Assembly (NCBI RefSeq): GCF_008728515.1 | Contig: NC_044995.1 | Location: 39,017,536 to 39,081,535 of the forward strand | DNA from: Papio anubis | Lineage: Eukaryota > Chordata > Mammalia > Primates > Cercopithecidae | DNA length: 64,000 nucleotides | Direction: 5' to 3' | Part shown: one piece after another, positions 13,503 through 26,050 of the stretch | Layout: each line of letters starts with the position of its first letter | How positions within the stretch are numbered: the first letter of the stretch is position 1 | Made by a program: the position numbers and the translations under genes | Notes under the pieces: generated by a model | Told to the model about the DNA's origin: nothing | Databases searched by the model: none | The model's input: the letters and a program-made list of their open reading frames with translations, nothing else

Positions 13503-14799
13503 TCTGTCTATGCCTGCCCAACTCTGATCCCATCAACAGGGCAACCAACTGTGCAGCGGGTTTAGCAGACTAACAGGGCATGTATGGGGGACAAACAGGA
13601 CCCACCGAGCTGAAAGTCAAACAGCCTTAGTGTCTGAGGGGAGCAAGGGCCCCTCCTCTCGCCCTGCTTGCCTGGCAGGCAGGGAATGGGGGGCCTCAGT
13701 ATGTAGGTCATGAGGGAAAGTGACTGTGCAGAGCCAGGAGTTCCCAAAGGGAGAATGGGCACCCACTGGGATACACTGTCCCCATCCCTGTCCACAAGAG
13801 CCCTGCAGGGAGGTGAGGGGAGCAGAACGGCATCAAGGGAAGAGAGCAGAGAGAGTGAGCAAGCGGCACCAGGCCGGGCCCAGGGTCCTGGGGAGGGGCT
13901 GCCTCAAGAAGGGAGGCAGAGAACCCTGCCTCTGCCTACCCCTTCCCTGGCTCCAGCCCCAGCTGGTTCCCCCCCTCACTTTCACTAGCACTAAATTTAC
14001 TTTATAATTTTAAAATTAAATTTTAAAAAAAGCAGGAAAGAGAAAGCACTGAAGGCAAAATACCTCCCACAGTATCTCTCTAAGGAGGAAAAAAAAGTTT
14101 CTGCTTATGTAAAAAGACGAATACAAGGGATCGCTGAAAAGTCTAAGGACCAAATAACAAGGAAAATAAAAGGGAAACACATGTAATGAAAAACACCTGA
14201 AGCAAATAAATAAAAAGCTCCCTTTGCAACTCAAAGGCACTTCACAGCCACTAATGCCTGTGGGCACTAGCCCCTATGCCCATTTATTGCCCATTTTTCC
14301 CATTGCTTTCTCACAGGGAGCTGTTTCTTCCCCAGGCACTTCAGGATCCCTTTTCCCTTCTAAGCGGTCTTCCCCACACCTGGGGGAAGGGCCACCGCAG
14401 CCACCTCGCCTACCACCAGCCCCCTACCACCAGCCCAGAGTCTAACCTCTGCATCCCTGATTAAAAAAAAAAGTCCTTTCCCCAACTCCCCCATCTCTCC
14501 AGGCCGTGCCCAGCCACTGGCCCTGGACCCTGCTCTTCCTCCCCAAATCCAGGCCCTGTGGCCAGTGGCAAGAGCACTCCTCTGGGGCTGGATGCCAGGC
14601 CCAGCCCAAGTGGGCAGCTCTCTCCTCTATCAAGGGCACAGGGTTGCCAAGGCGGGCTCTCCAAGACCGCATTTTCTCTTCCTATTGCATATAGGGCTGG
14701 AAAGAAAGAACTATTCAATTTAATTTAAAATATGACAAGGGATCTGAGCCCTATGAGCAGGCGATCTCTAGAAATACTTGATTCTTTTTAGGGGAGAGG

Positions 14800-17700
14800 A
14801 TGCAGAGTAGGCAGCGAGGCTGCTTCCCCACACCCGGGTTTGACTCTCCCACCAGCCCGCCGCCTGGGAAACGCGCCCTCGGCTGGCATCGGGGTACCAG
14901 AGCCCGGCTCCTTTCTTCCTTTCTTTCTTTTTTAAACGGCTCTAGCGCAAACCAGGCAGTGGGTCAGGGCCCAGAGGCGGGGGAGGGAAGAGGAGAGGGC
15001 TGTCTCCAACTCGGGGAGAAGAACGGCCGGCCGCAACTTTCCCGGTTTGTGCCAGTTTGGGGATTTGCGAATCAGACCGGAGCGGAGGGAACGGCGGGTG
15101 AGAAAAAAAGCCCGCATTAAAAACTAACCAGCTCTGCCGAAAAGCGCGCTTTCCGCCCTTAAATAAGACAATGCTGAATGGAGAGGAGAGAGGAGAGATG
15201 AGTTATTTCTCACTCTTTAATTATTCCAATGCTTAGCATTATTTAAAAAGAAAACCACACACATTAGCCAATGATATATTCTAACCCTCAACAAAGCTGG
15301 TATTTTTCTCTGATTACAGACTTTGCCGTGGCAAACCCGGGCTCCGACGACAGAGGCAGCGCAGAAGCTTGCTCCTAAATGAGACAATTTTATTAAAATC
15401 ATAATCATTCCTTGCATTTCTATAGCGCCTTTTCAGTGGCGGAGATCTCAGGTGCCCCACGTCCGGGTCTACTAGAGAATCGGGGCGACCGCAAGCTCAG
15501 TCGCGGGGCAGGCGAGGCTGGCCAGCTCCACGAAGCGTCACCGGCACGTAGTTTTCTTTTTTTAACAGCCTGTTTCTACCATTCAGCCTCTGTCTCACAT
15601 GCTTTATATATATATGTATATATATATATAAAGTAATAAAACTCCTTTAAGTTAAAAAAAAAAATGTTTTTAGAGAAGAGGAAAAAGACTCGAAGAGTAA
15701 GGGGGGAAAAAAAAGCTAAGTGTGGTCTGGGAGCTTGGGGCGGGGGTGCTGCTGGGATGGGCCGCGTCTGGGTCCAGGGTGCAGGGCGCAGCAGGGTCAG
15801 CCGCTGCCCCAGGGTCACCTCCCTGGGCGCAGCTGCAGCGGGCTGAGTCATCCGCACGTGGAAAAGGACCTAACACCATCAAAGCGCATTTAAGTAATTC
15901 GAGTGATGAGAAGTCGGGTTTATGACCGGCTTCCGAGGGGACTGGGGACAGGCGGCTTTCTCTGAATGCCCGGGGGCTGTTCTGGCTCCGGGGGTGGCTC
16001 GGGGGACTTCAGCCCGACACCAGCTTCCTCCTCCAACAGGTTAAGTCGGGTCCGCAGGGCGCACACGTTCTTTTTCCACTTTTCCGTCCTCTCCCCTGGC
16101 CTGCCCAGGAAGTGCTGCAAAAGGGCTGGAAGCAATGGGTGGGGAGGCCTCGACGCCCCAAATTCAAGAAATCAGCCCGAGAGGGAAGGTGGCGTAGATC
16201 GAAAGGGACTTGGAGGGGAGGTTTTAGGTTTTTAAAGATTTTTTTAGAGGCTGCGCAACTCCCCGCGGCCTGAAGGCAGAAGAGAGAAAGGGAAAGCGCA
16301 TTTTCTGCCACTTAGTCACATTTGTTCCCCGCGCTCGCTGGAGGCCAGACTCCCCCAAACCCAGCCAACCCTGGAAACAAACAAAAATCTCCCCTGGTAA
16401 ATTTCCCCGCCTTTACTCCCCCAAAAGAGAAGGCTCGGGGATTGAAGGTGAGGTTCCTCAGAGACCAAGGTAGTCTAGAGGTGGCGAAGCTCACTATGCG
16501 ACGCGGAGAGACCCTCTCCGAAGGGACGCCCCCAAGCTGTCCTCGGATTTGGGGGCAGTTAAACCCCAAACTCTCCCAAGCACCCAAAGAATCACAGCAA
16601 TCATCAACATCGCATTCACAGCCAAAGCCTTCGAACGCTCATTATCCTCCGTCGCATGTCAGGATGGGCGGAGGAGAGAAACTGAGGCACAGGTGGCCCT
16701 GAGCCCCCAAACCCCGCGCGCCTGGGGTACAAACTAGCCTTAAGGCAAAAATGCCGACATCGGAGCCCCTTTTGGCGGCGGCCTTTGACGCAGCAAATGG
16801 TGAACCGGGACAGTCCTCCATGCCCACCAGCGCTGGGTCACTTTTTGGGGGGTGGGCCGGGGGGGTCACTGTGGGGGGCAGGCCGCGCCCAGGCAGGAGG
16901 GAGCCGTGCTTGCGCAGCGAGGGGCCGGGAGGACGCCACCGCAACCCACTAGAGAGACTACGGTGCCTGGGAGGGATCATTGAGGAGCCTCTGGCCATGC
17001 AAACGGTCGAAAGCCTGACCTAGGCTCCCAGTTTCCCCTCACCTGCCCCCGCCGTCCACGGTCCCCACTCTCCACTCAGCACCCATGGCGGTTCCGTCGT
17101 CGGAGCCACCCTGGTACATGCCACAGGTCGCGTCTCACATCCGGGGCCTCGAAGCGCCGCTTCCCGCCTTTTCGTCGCCGCGCACGCGCACGCCGGGCTT
17201 TGCGCACAGCCCGCTAGTGTCCCGCGGCCTCTTCGCGCCCAGGTTCTGGGCCTTCTGCACGGTCTAGGCACTTGCTGTCCTCTTCCACCCCGCAGTGTGC
17301 GGTGCAAGTGGCAGTGACCGTCAGCACCCATTTTGCCCGCGACATGGAAAGCACACGACCTTCCCTCCTCCTGCCTGGGCCCCGGGGAGACCTCCCCACC
17401 ACCTTTACCTCCAATAAGCCCCCCTCCCCCGAGTCTGAGTCTGTTGCAGCGGATCCGGGAAGTGCCACGTGCCTTGAGAACCTCCAGAAAGGCTACAATG
17501 AAAGGAGCCCGTGGACGACGGACACCTGTCGAGGGGCACACTTGGCGGAGGGGCTATCTCAGGTAGGGTACGTACTGGCACGCGACCTAATGCACAGAGA
17601 CACTGGGGAGGGGATGTTCGTGCCAACATGGGGTGCAGCCCAGCTTCACTGTTCCGGGGACCCGGAGGAGACGCTGGAGTACCATCTAACTTTCTCCACC

Positions 17701-18300
17701 CAGGCTGGGACATCGAAGAGCTATGATTGGGCAGTGGAGCTTCTGGGGAGTCCCGGCATAACCCCCTGCCTCTGCTCCCACCCCTCCAAAACCCACCCAG
17801 CCTCACTCCTGAAGTCCATGGCTCACGCAGGGAATCGTCTCCACTGCCCGGGCGCACCTGGAGCGAAGGCCTGGAGGGCGGGTAGCGTGCCGCCCGAGCT
17901 GGACTCGGTCGGGGGCAAGTGAAAATTTCTCCCGAGGTGGGGTGGTGGGGGGCATTAAATGGCCTCTTTGTGGCGAATTGCAAGTCGTCACTCAGGGTTA
18001 ATTTAAGCGGTAACTGCAAACACACACCAAAAAGCAATGTCTCGCCGCCAGCACCCACCCCCGCGATTGTGTTTCTGGGGCTGCGGGATTCGGCGCTGCA
18101 GTCCGGCCCTTGGGGGAGGGGGGTCCCCTGTCTTTAAGAACGTGGGACGTCCGCAGTGGAGAGGGGGAGGGCTGCTCCCGCCTCCCCCTACATCCCTGCC
18201 TGGCGAAATGGTTTTTGCAGGTTTGGGTCGAAGCCTAGTGGGGGTGGTAAAATCCAAGTACAAACGTGGAGCGGGAAGAGGGGGGAGCGGTTCTTACATA
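14800..18300. promoter_or_regulatory. CpG-rich block in NFIX intron 1
   Basis: A 3.5-kb stretch with clusters of CpG (densest near 14820-15130, 15430-15540, 16640-16950 and 17080-17260) in an Alu-free setting. It is interrupted by an AT-rich islet at 15190-15420. Such blocks inside developmental transcription-factor genes are commonly alternative promoters or Polycomb-type regulatory islands. No first exon with the NFIX reading frame was recognised here. Confidence 0.45.
15604..15631. repeat. (TA)n microsatellite
   Basis: Short alternating TA run with one G interruption, next to an A-tract. Confidence 0.85.
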
Positions 18301-19830
18301 TAAAAAGTATATATAAAGGTACAAATTTCAAATATAAATATAGCACATGCAGGGGCGCCACTGGGCAGCAGCAGTTCTGGGATGTCTCACCTGTGCCCCC
18401 AGGGACATATGGGGAGGCGGTGTTCCGAGAGGGATGGGGGAGGTGGGAATTAGGCCTCCCTTCCCTGCCAGCTCCCCCAACAACCTGAATGCCACTTTGA
18501 AGCCAGATGCCCTGGGCGGCCTGGCAGGTGTGTGACTCGTGAAACACGCGCGTGCAGGCTGGAGAGGTGTGTACCCGCATAGGCCTGGAGCCACGTGTGT
18601 GGGCACCAGAGCAGGCTCACAGACCCACCTGGAGCTCCCCATGGGGGCCCTGGGCACGAGTACCTGTGCTTGGAAGCTCCATCGGAGGGAAAGCAGGGGA
18701 GTGAATGCTTGTGTTCAGGACCCCCGCGTGGTGCCCGATAGGGGTATGTTTATGGGTGTGAGTACACCAGCCAGTATCGTTGGGAATGTCAGGCCTAGGT
18801 GAGCACATAAGCTTTCGGTGCCTTAGCTCCTGATTGGGGACACCGGGCAAGGGCCTGCTGCAGACCCGGGTGGGAGCAACTGTATGACAGCATGCTTATG
18901 TGTGTGCACATGTCCGAGTGCCGGGCTGGGGTGTCAAACAGGGATGTGCATGAGCACGCCTAGGTGCCCTTCAGAGCAGGGCAGGGCAGGGGGGTGTGTG
19001 AGTGCTCTCGCATGCCTTGGGAGTAGCCACGTGCGCGGGGGCTGCCGTCTGGACCCAGTCGAGCCCAGTTCTGGCCCCTGAGCGGGCCATGGGGCAGGGC
19101 CGGCCGCCCGGCAGGCCAAGGCGGGATGTCGTTGGAGCCCTGTTGGTTTTGGCCGAGGCAACTCCAATGGGGGAAGCCCCAGGAGCAGGCGGGGGCGGAA
19201 CAAAGAAGGGGAAAGCAAGGGAAAAGTGGGTTGCAGAGGAGGAAGCGCCCTGGACCGCGGAGGGCCCCAGGGGCGGTGGAGGCTGGGGCCTGCCTGGGCC
19301 AGGGGGGCTCCTGGAGGCCTCCCGGGCCCAAAGTGGGTCAGTCCACCTGTGTGGACAGGTTCAGGATGTTGGTTTGAAGTCCTGAGACTTCTCTGCCTTT
19401 GAAGACCCTCTGCCCGATTCTACCCACCAAATCCCCTAAAGGACCACAAGCTGCCACCACTGTGGACCAACTCCAGCCCTCCACATGGCCACTCACACAT
19501 CAGACACTCAAGCCTAGTGCCACTGTACTTGTAGTTGCCCCTCTGATAGCCCCCACGCTGGCCAGCGGTTTCTCAGTGTCCATCAGTACCCCACTTGGAG
19601 CCAAGCAGCATTTGGTGGGGAGGGCGTGGCCCAGTTTTCCCAGCCAAAGGCAGACGGTTTTGAACACCCTTAAGCGGGAAACCAGTAAGCCTCTTCCTCC
19701 TGTTTCTTGCTCTGGGCTTCTTAGAACCAGGGAACAGGAAGGGAATTCCCATGGGAAGGCCAGAAGGAGGAGCCTCAGGTGGCCAGGAGGGGGTTGAAAA
19801 GCTGGAGTGAACCTGTTTAAGTTTTGCTCA
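18301..19830 (-). other. NFIX: NFIX intron 1, unique GC- and TG-rich sequence
   Basis: No interspersed repeat is recognised. From about 18530 to 19020 the plus strand is loosely enriched in GTGTG and GTGTGCA-like words without a clear repeat unit. The remainder is ordinary GC-rich intron. Confidence 0.6.
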
Positions 19831-19834
19831 CTCC

Positions 19835-19990
19835 TGGAAATCTGGCTGGGTAATCCCCACCACCCTGCTTCTAGCCCCATGACCTTGGCACTTGACCTTG
19901 TGGCCTCTGTTTCCTCATCTGTAAAACAGGTTACTCATACCTGCCTCGTCTTAGGAGGGTCACAGGAGGTCACGTATGCCCGCCCGCCTT
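19835..19990 (+). mobile_element. MIR fragment
   Basis: Contains the MIR core order: 'gaccttg…gcctctgtttcctcatctgtaaaa' followed by 'actcatacctgcctc' and 'gagggtcacagg'. Confidence 0.65.
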
Positions 19991-20074
19991 CCCCCCCACC
20001 CACCCGCTGCCCAGGCATAATTGCTCTGGAGTCGGTAGCTGTTATTTTTATTGTGAGGAATCTATGGCTGTGAC

Positions 20075-20290
20075 AAGCTGTGACGCTTGGTGTGATCGCG
20101 TGAGGCTGGCTGTGTGTGCGACTGTGCCGCTGTGTGTGTGTGTGTGCGTGTGTGTGACAGGTTGTGTGTGAGACTGTGCGTGGACGACAGATTGTGCCGG
20201 TGTGCGGCAGTGCTTGTGACAGGCTGTCACTGCGCGACAGACTGCGGGTGGCGGGGTGTTGCGGGCGTTGACTGTGAGTGGGGATGAGGC
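20075..20290. repeat. Degenerate TG-rich repeat
   Basis: Built of imperfect units such as 'gacaggttgtgtgtgagactgtgc' and 'gacagattgtgccggtgtg'. The unit length is irregular, about 20-35 bp. Confidence 0.6.
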
Positions 20291-20924
20291 GGTGTGTGGG
20301 ACTGGGACTGGGAGACCCCCGCAAATCTACCTCCTTGAGGACCTGGCTACAGCGAGGATAGGGAGGCTCTCTGGAACTGCAGGAGGAACTCACTCCAGTT
20401 TCCTCCTGGGCCTTGGCTCTTCCATCACATTCAGTGGGACTACACCTGTCTGCAAACCTTGGAGGTGACAGGTCTCAGAGGACCCTGTGACAGAGCCTCT
20501 CCTTCACCTATTGTGTCGGCTCAAGTGCTCAGCCTCCAGCTTCTTGCTGGGGTTTGGGGGGGCCCAGGAGGGTAATCAGGGGGCTCAGAGCGCGGAGGAC
20601 TGCAGGCCTGGCTGGCTTCAGTGAGGGATTAGTGTACCCTGTGCCTGTTTCCCACGTTTTCCCTGAGCTCCAGGCCTGGGCAGGGCCAGCAGAGACCTGG
20701 AGAAAGAAGAAGAGGGACTTGGGGAAAGATCAAGAAAAGCTAGGAGAGAAAGGGAGGAACAAAGTGAGAAAATCAGAGAGATGGGAAGATTGGAACAAGC
20801 GAGTAACGTCAGCATGGGCTCCTCCTGGGACCCAGAGAACACCAAGCTGCTTGCAGTCAGGGCCACCAATCAAGAGGAAAACACACCAGGTTTACGGGGT
20901 CAGGACTGGCAGAAATGCCTGACG

Positions 20925-21410
20925 ACACTGGAGCACTGCTTGTATGCCAGGCCCTGTGCTCAGAGCCTACTTTTAGGGACTCACCTTTAGGGATGCAGCC
21001 CTGTCAGAGGGATGAAAAAACCCAGACTCGACTGAAAAGTCCATAGTGGGCCGGGCGCAGTGGCTCAAGCCTGTAATCCCAGCACTTTGGGAGGCCGAGA
21101 CGGGCGGATCACGAGGTCAGGAGATCGAGACCATCCTGGCTAACACGGTGAAACCCCGTCTCTACTAAAAAATACAAAAAAATAGCCGGGTGAGGTCGCG
21201 GGCGCCTGTAGTCCCAGCTACTCGGGAGGCTGAGGCAGGAGAATGGCGTAAACCCAGGAGGTGGAGCTTGCAGTGAGCTGAGATCCGGCCACTGCACTCC
21301 AGCCTGGGCAACAAAGCGAGACTCCGTCTCAAAAAAAAAAAAAAAGAAAGAAAAGTCCATAGTGGCCCTCTGCAGATGGGGAAACTAAGCTGGGGGGCCT
21401 CATCCCAGCA
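20925..21410 (-). mobile_element. MIR fragment split by an AluY
   Basis: The left piece reads 'cactgcttgtatgccaggccctgtgct', the MIR 3' half in reverse orientation. The right piece, after the Alu, has 'ctgcagatggggaaactaagc'. The Alu at 21049 entered this older element. Confidence 0.6.
21049..21350 (+). mobile_element. AluY, Old World monkey type
   Basis: Full-length, little-diverged Alu beginning ggccgggcgc and ending in an A-tail. It is flanked by a perfect 16-bp target-site duplication (gaaaagtccatagtgg at 21034-21049 and 21350-21365). It carries 'gctgagatccggccactgcac', the cercopithecid-type right-arm variant. Among the youngest insertions in the window. Confidence 0.93.
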
Positions 21411-24120
21411 CCCCGTCAAGCCCTGGAATCATGAGAATACAGGACCCCAAGGATCGGAGCCGTACATTTTTCCCAACATGGCAAAACCCCACCAGCTGGA
21501 AGAATCACAGGACTCCATGGGCTTGGGGGTAGTGCCTTGTCACCCCCTCCTACCTCCTTAGCATGTCAACATGTGTGTGTGTTGTATGTTATGTGTGCCA
21601 TGCTCCAGGGCTGTCCTGTAGCTGTCCCTGGTGTTTAGGCCACAGGATGATGTCTGCATCTCTCTGTAGGCACAGGCCTATGTGTGTCTGCTCTGTGTGT
21701 CTGTGTGTCCGTTCAGGGCCAGCCCCTGCCACAGAGGGGGGAGCGGTATTGGAGCACCCCCCCCCTCCGAAAGTGTGTCTTTGATACTTGCAGTCTCGGC
21801 AGCGAAAAACAAGTTTCCACAGGGCCGCCTTGGGTTGAGGCCAGGCCGTCCTCAAATAACATTTGAAGTTACTTAGCAAACTTTGTTTAGTGCCGAGAGA
21901 GGCGCGGGCAGCGGGTGTGGGGTGGGGGGGAGGGCAATAAACCGGTTCCTCCGAAGTCCCTTACCCCATCTGGGGACACAAGTACCCAAGGTGAGGGCTT
22001 GGTTCCCCCACCCCAGCTCTGGGGAGTAGAAGCAGGAATCTTGGAACCTTGGGGAGAACTTAGGAAAGGGGAGAGGTTGGGGTACACTACAGATGAAGCC
22101 TTGCCATTGCCATGCCAGGGCCTGGGCTTGGGCAGAGATGCCCACCCTGGCCCCCTGGTGGCCCAGATGCCAATACCAGGTGCGGGGCAATCAGAAATGG
22201 GAGGGTCCCCACTTTTGCTGCAGTCCTGCTCTGCAATTTTGAGACTAAATGAAGGGGTGGATGGAGCGAGCTGGCTTAGAACATGTGCCCCCCAACCCCA
22301 GACATACACACGAGCACGCAGAAAGCCCCTGATGTCCACATGCCCGGCCCCCACCCCCAAATTCCCATTCCTGGGTCCCAGCCCCAGGCGGCAGAGAAGG
22401 CCGGAGAGCCAACGATGGCGGCGGGTTTGGAAGTGAGGTTGGCGCCTATGGGAGGGGGAGGGGGAAGAGATGCCAAAAATGGTGAGCCATTACAGGCAAG
22501 CAGGCGAGAGAGGGAGGAAGGGAGGGAGCAAACGGGGAAGATGGAAGCCAGGCGGGCATCCTTGCTGAGCTCCAGGCTGCAAAGGGGCAGCGGAAGAGGC
22601 AGCCCGGCCCTTCCAGGGAACAGGCATGGGGGATGATCCCCAGGTGGCACAGGACAAGCAGCGGCCTGGAGGCACCCAGCACTTCCCCACCCCCACCCCA
22701 AGCTTCGAAATGGAGACTGGCAGCAGCAGCCGCTCGGCTCTGCCCGGGCATGGGGTGGGGGTGGCAGGCAGGCAGGGCGCCAAACCAAATGCCACCAGGC
22801 TGGGCATGGTGGTTGCCAGCCTGCAGTGCCGACCCCGCCGGGCCTCAGCCCAGAGCTCTCAAGCCTGGAGCTTTGGGGGTGGAGAGAGTCTGGGGTCCTG
22901 GTGGGAGTTGGGGAACCCAACAGACAAAGCCAGATACCCCCAAGCTGTGGGCAGATCCCCAAGACCCTGCAAAGATGGCGCAGCCTGGTACTGCCAGGGT
23001 GACAGGCTGGGGTAAAAATAAACCCAGCCCGCCCCGGGGGAGCTAAATTGAGGGGCCCAGGTGGAAGTGCCACTCTGGGCCACCAGCTGCCCCCGCCCCA
23101 TCCCCCAGCTCAGAGCAGCAGGGTTGCGAATACCCAGTGCCCATCAAGCCCCAGTTTCTGTACAGGAAAGGCCTCGGCCATCTTGTCCCCAGGTTTTGGG
23201 CGGGCACCGTATGGCATATCCACAAATATGGATAATAGATGAGCTCAGATTGAAGAAACGACAGGCAACATGGTCTGGGCAAATGATGGGCATGCCATGC
23301 TGAGCCACACATCCTTGACCTCCAGTCTGCCCCTTGGAGAGAGAAAGGGGCCTGGCGGGCTGCACTTAAGCTATAGCAAGGCAGCGTTCAAAATCAGCAT
23401 CTCACCATGAGGCCTCCCTGCCCACCTCTGCTAAAACCACAGCTGCCCAGCACTCCCGAGGGCCCAGCCGGCTCTGTTCTCCCCACAGCACCTAGTGCTG
23501 TCTCAAGGACTGGACACTCCCTTGTTTATCAGGTTCACAGTCTGCCCTCCCACTGGGGCTGGCATCTTTGCAGATTTTGCTCCCTGCCGAGCCCCCGGGG
23601 CCTAAAACAGAGCCTGGCACCCAGGAGGTGCTTGGTAAATATTTGTCGAAGGAATGCACAGGCCCCCGGCTGCACCCCCAGCATTTGGGCTCCGGCTGGG
23701 TGCCCAGTAAGGTGTGGGAGAGGACGTTTGGACCTGCGGGGGTGAGGGCAAGCCTGGCCAGCAGGGGTGCAGAGCGGATGAGACCACCATCCACCTTTAT
23801 TCTGAGCCCTGGATGGAAGAAGATCTGAAGGTCAGAGTGGTAAGAAAGGTTCAAGGGTCAACCACTGGGGCATGTTTCAAATGGGGGTGTGGGGGTGTGC
23901 AGGTCCATTCTGAAATTTGGGAAAGGCCAGAGAACAAGCCGCAATTCTGTCACATCAGCAGGATTTAGGGTGATGACGATCTTGGAGAAGGAGCTCCCTG
24001 CCCTGGACCCTAGCACTGGATACCTCTACTCTGAGTCTCCGTTTTTCATCCATAAGTTCAAAGCAGTTTTTTCACATCAAGCACAGTTTTAAAGCGTGTG
24101 CTGTGAGCCAACTCTTCAGA
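21366..24120 (-). other. NFIX: NFIX intron 1, mostly unique
   Basis: A TG-rich patch occurs at 21562-21720. The rest is GC-rich unique sequence. The ORFs of 157-265 codons near 21887-23073 are proline- and glycine-rich readings of GC-rich DNA with no domain signature. Confidence 0.6.
23560..23660 (+). mobile_element. MIR 3' fragment
   Basis: 'agcctggcacccaggaggtg' followed by 'cttggtaaatatttgt' matches the 3' end common to MIR/L2 elements. Confidence 0.6.
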
Positions 24121-24262
24121 TCCTTACCACAACCCTGCTTTCTAGATACAGAAATTGAGACCCAGAGAGGTTAAGCAACTTGCCCGAAGTTACACAGCTA
24201 GTGAGTGGTAGAGCCAGGAGTCAAACCCAGGAAGGTGGCTCTGCAGGCCCCACTCTCCTAAT
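24120..24262 (-). mobile_element. MIR core fragment
   Basis: 'gagacccagagaggttaagc' then 'aacttgcccgaagttacaca' and 'gctagtgagtggtagagcc' is the reversed MIR core. Confidence 0.75.
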
Positions 24263-24524
24263 AACAGTACCTGCTGAATACAGGATTCGAGAAGACAAGC
24301 TGGGAAGGCACTTAGCAAGGGCGCCACGCAGCAAGCACACAGTTCACATTAGTTGTTGCTACGATCTTAGGACAAACATTTATTTTGCTATTATCCTATC
24401 TTCTACCATTCTGCCGACCGCTATCTCTTCTCTCTTTCTCTGGGGTCAGAACTGGGGAGTCAAAGGCCAAAGGATTAGTAAGACAGCCCCATGGAGGACA
24501 GGAGTCTCAGAACTTAGCTTTGTT

Positions 24525-24822
24525 GGCCGGGCACAGTGGCTCATGCCTGTAATCCTAGCACTTTGGGAGGCCGAGGCAGGCGGATCATTTGAGGCCAGGA
24601 GTTTGAGACCAGCCTGGCCAACATGGAGAAACCCCGTCTCTATTAAAAATACAAAAATTAGCCAGGCATGATAGTGCACGTCTGTAATCCCAGCTACTTG
24701 GGAGGCTGAGGCACGAGAATTGCTTGAGCCCGGGAGGCCAATGTTGCAGTGAGCCGAGATTGCACCACTGTACTCAAGCCTGGGCAACAAAGTGAGACTC
24801 TGTCTTAAAAAAAAAAAAAAAG
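24525..24822 (+). mobile_element. AluS-like element
   Basis: Full-length dimer with A-tail. Target-site duplication aacttagctttgt at 24511-24523 and 24823-24835. Confidence 0.92.
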
Positions 24823-25410
24823 AACTTAGCTTTGTCCCCGTCCCTTCTCTCGGTAGCTGTCAGTAGCAAGGAGGTGAGGGTGGAGCCCTCGGCCACTGAG
24901 TCTAGAAGACTGCAGGTATTCTGGGTAGGGGTGGGCATATGGTTTTCCAGGCTTTGTCTTGCCCCAGGCTTCTACAAACCAGGGCAGGGATTTGGGGCTC
25001 CCAGTTCTACCCTGAGAAGTCAGGGTGGCTGTAGCTGCTGCGCAAAGACAGCTGGTTGTGGCTGACAAACAGAGGGGAGGTGCCACCAGGGCAGGTCTCA
25101 TCTCAGGCACCATTTCCAACCACTGCCAGGTGTGGCCCAGGTGCAAATGTGTGTGGGAGTGTGACTCTCGTCCCTGTGTGCTGGGGTAACACCAGACTGT
25201 GTACATGCCATGCCGATTGTGCCTAGGTTTGGCAGGGGAAAGGGGCATATATGCGACAATGCCTGCATTCTGGTGAGGGAGAGTGTGTGTGTGTGACACT
25301 GCGTCAGCTGGCTTCTTGTTTGGGTGTGACTGTGTATGTGGGTGCATGTGTAATGGGTGTCAAGGGTTAGCTGTGCCTGTGTGTGTTACTGTGTATCTGG
25401 GGACTCATGG

Positions 25411-26050
25411 CAGGGTTTCCAACCTTGGCACTACTGACATTTGGGGCTGGATCGTTCCTTGTGGTCGCCAAGGGTTGGGAGGTTCCATTGTAGGGGACTG
25501 AGCAGCGTCCCGGGTCTCCACTCACTAAATGCCAATAGCACCCCCTCCACAAGTGTGACAACCAAAAATGATTCCAGGCCGGGCATGGTGGCTCATGGCT
25601 CCCAGCACCTTAGGAGGCCGAGGCAGGAGGATCACCTGAGCCCAGGAATTCAAAGCCAGCCTGGAAAACATAGCCAGACCTCATCTTTACTACAAATTAA
25701 AAAATTAGCTGGGTATGGTGGTGCTCACCTGTAGTCCCAGCTACTTGCGAGGGTGAAGCAGAACTGCTTGAGCCCAGAAGTTCAAGACCAGCCTGGGCAA
25801 CATAACAAGACTGTCTCTACAAAAAATTTAAAAATTAACCAGGTGTGGTGACATGCACCTGTAGTCCCTGCTACTCAGGAGGCTGAGATGGGTAGATCAC
25901 TTGAGCTTAGGAGGTCAGGGCTGCAGTGAGCCGAGATTGCACCACTGTGCTCCAGCCTGGGCTGCAAATGAGAGTCTGTCTCTTAAAAAAAAAAAAAAAT
26001 GTTTCCAGACATTTCCCAATGGGCAAAATCACTCCTGGTGACACTGGGTT
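25411..26050. mobile_element. MER5-type (hAT-Charlie) DNA transposon relic split by an Alu
   Basis: The left part begins 'cagggtttccaaccttggca', continues through 'ctactgacatttggggc' and ends 'gtgacaaccaaaaatg' at about 25570. After the Alu, the right part resumes near 26001 with 'gtttccagacatttcccaat'. The order matches the MER5A consensus as I remember it. Short duplicated 'aaaaatg.ttcca' marks the Alu insertion point. Confidence 0.75.
25577..25999 (+). mobile_element. Old Alu with an extra internal monomer
   Basis: About 420 bp instead of 300. After the normal left arm there are two successive 'agcccag(a/g)ag.ttcaagaccagcctgg' to A-rich linker segments before the right arm, so it looks trimeric. 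It lies inside the MER5-type relic. Confidence 0.8.
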
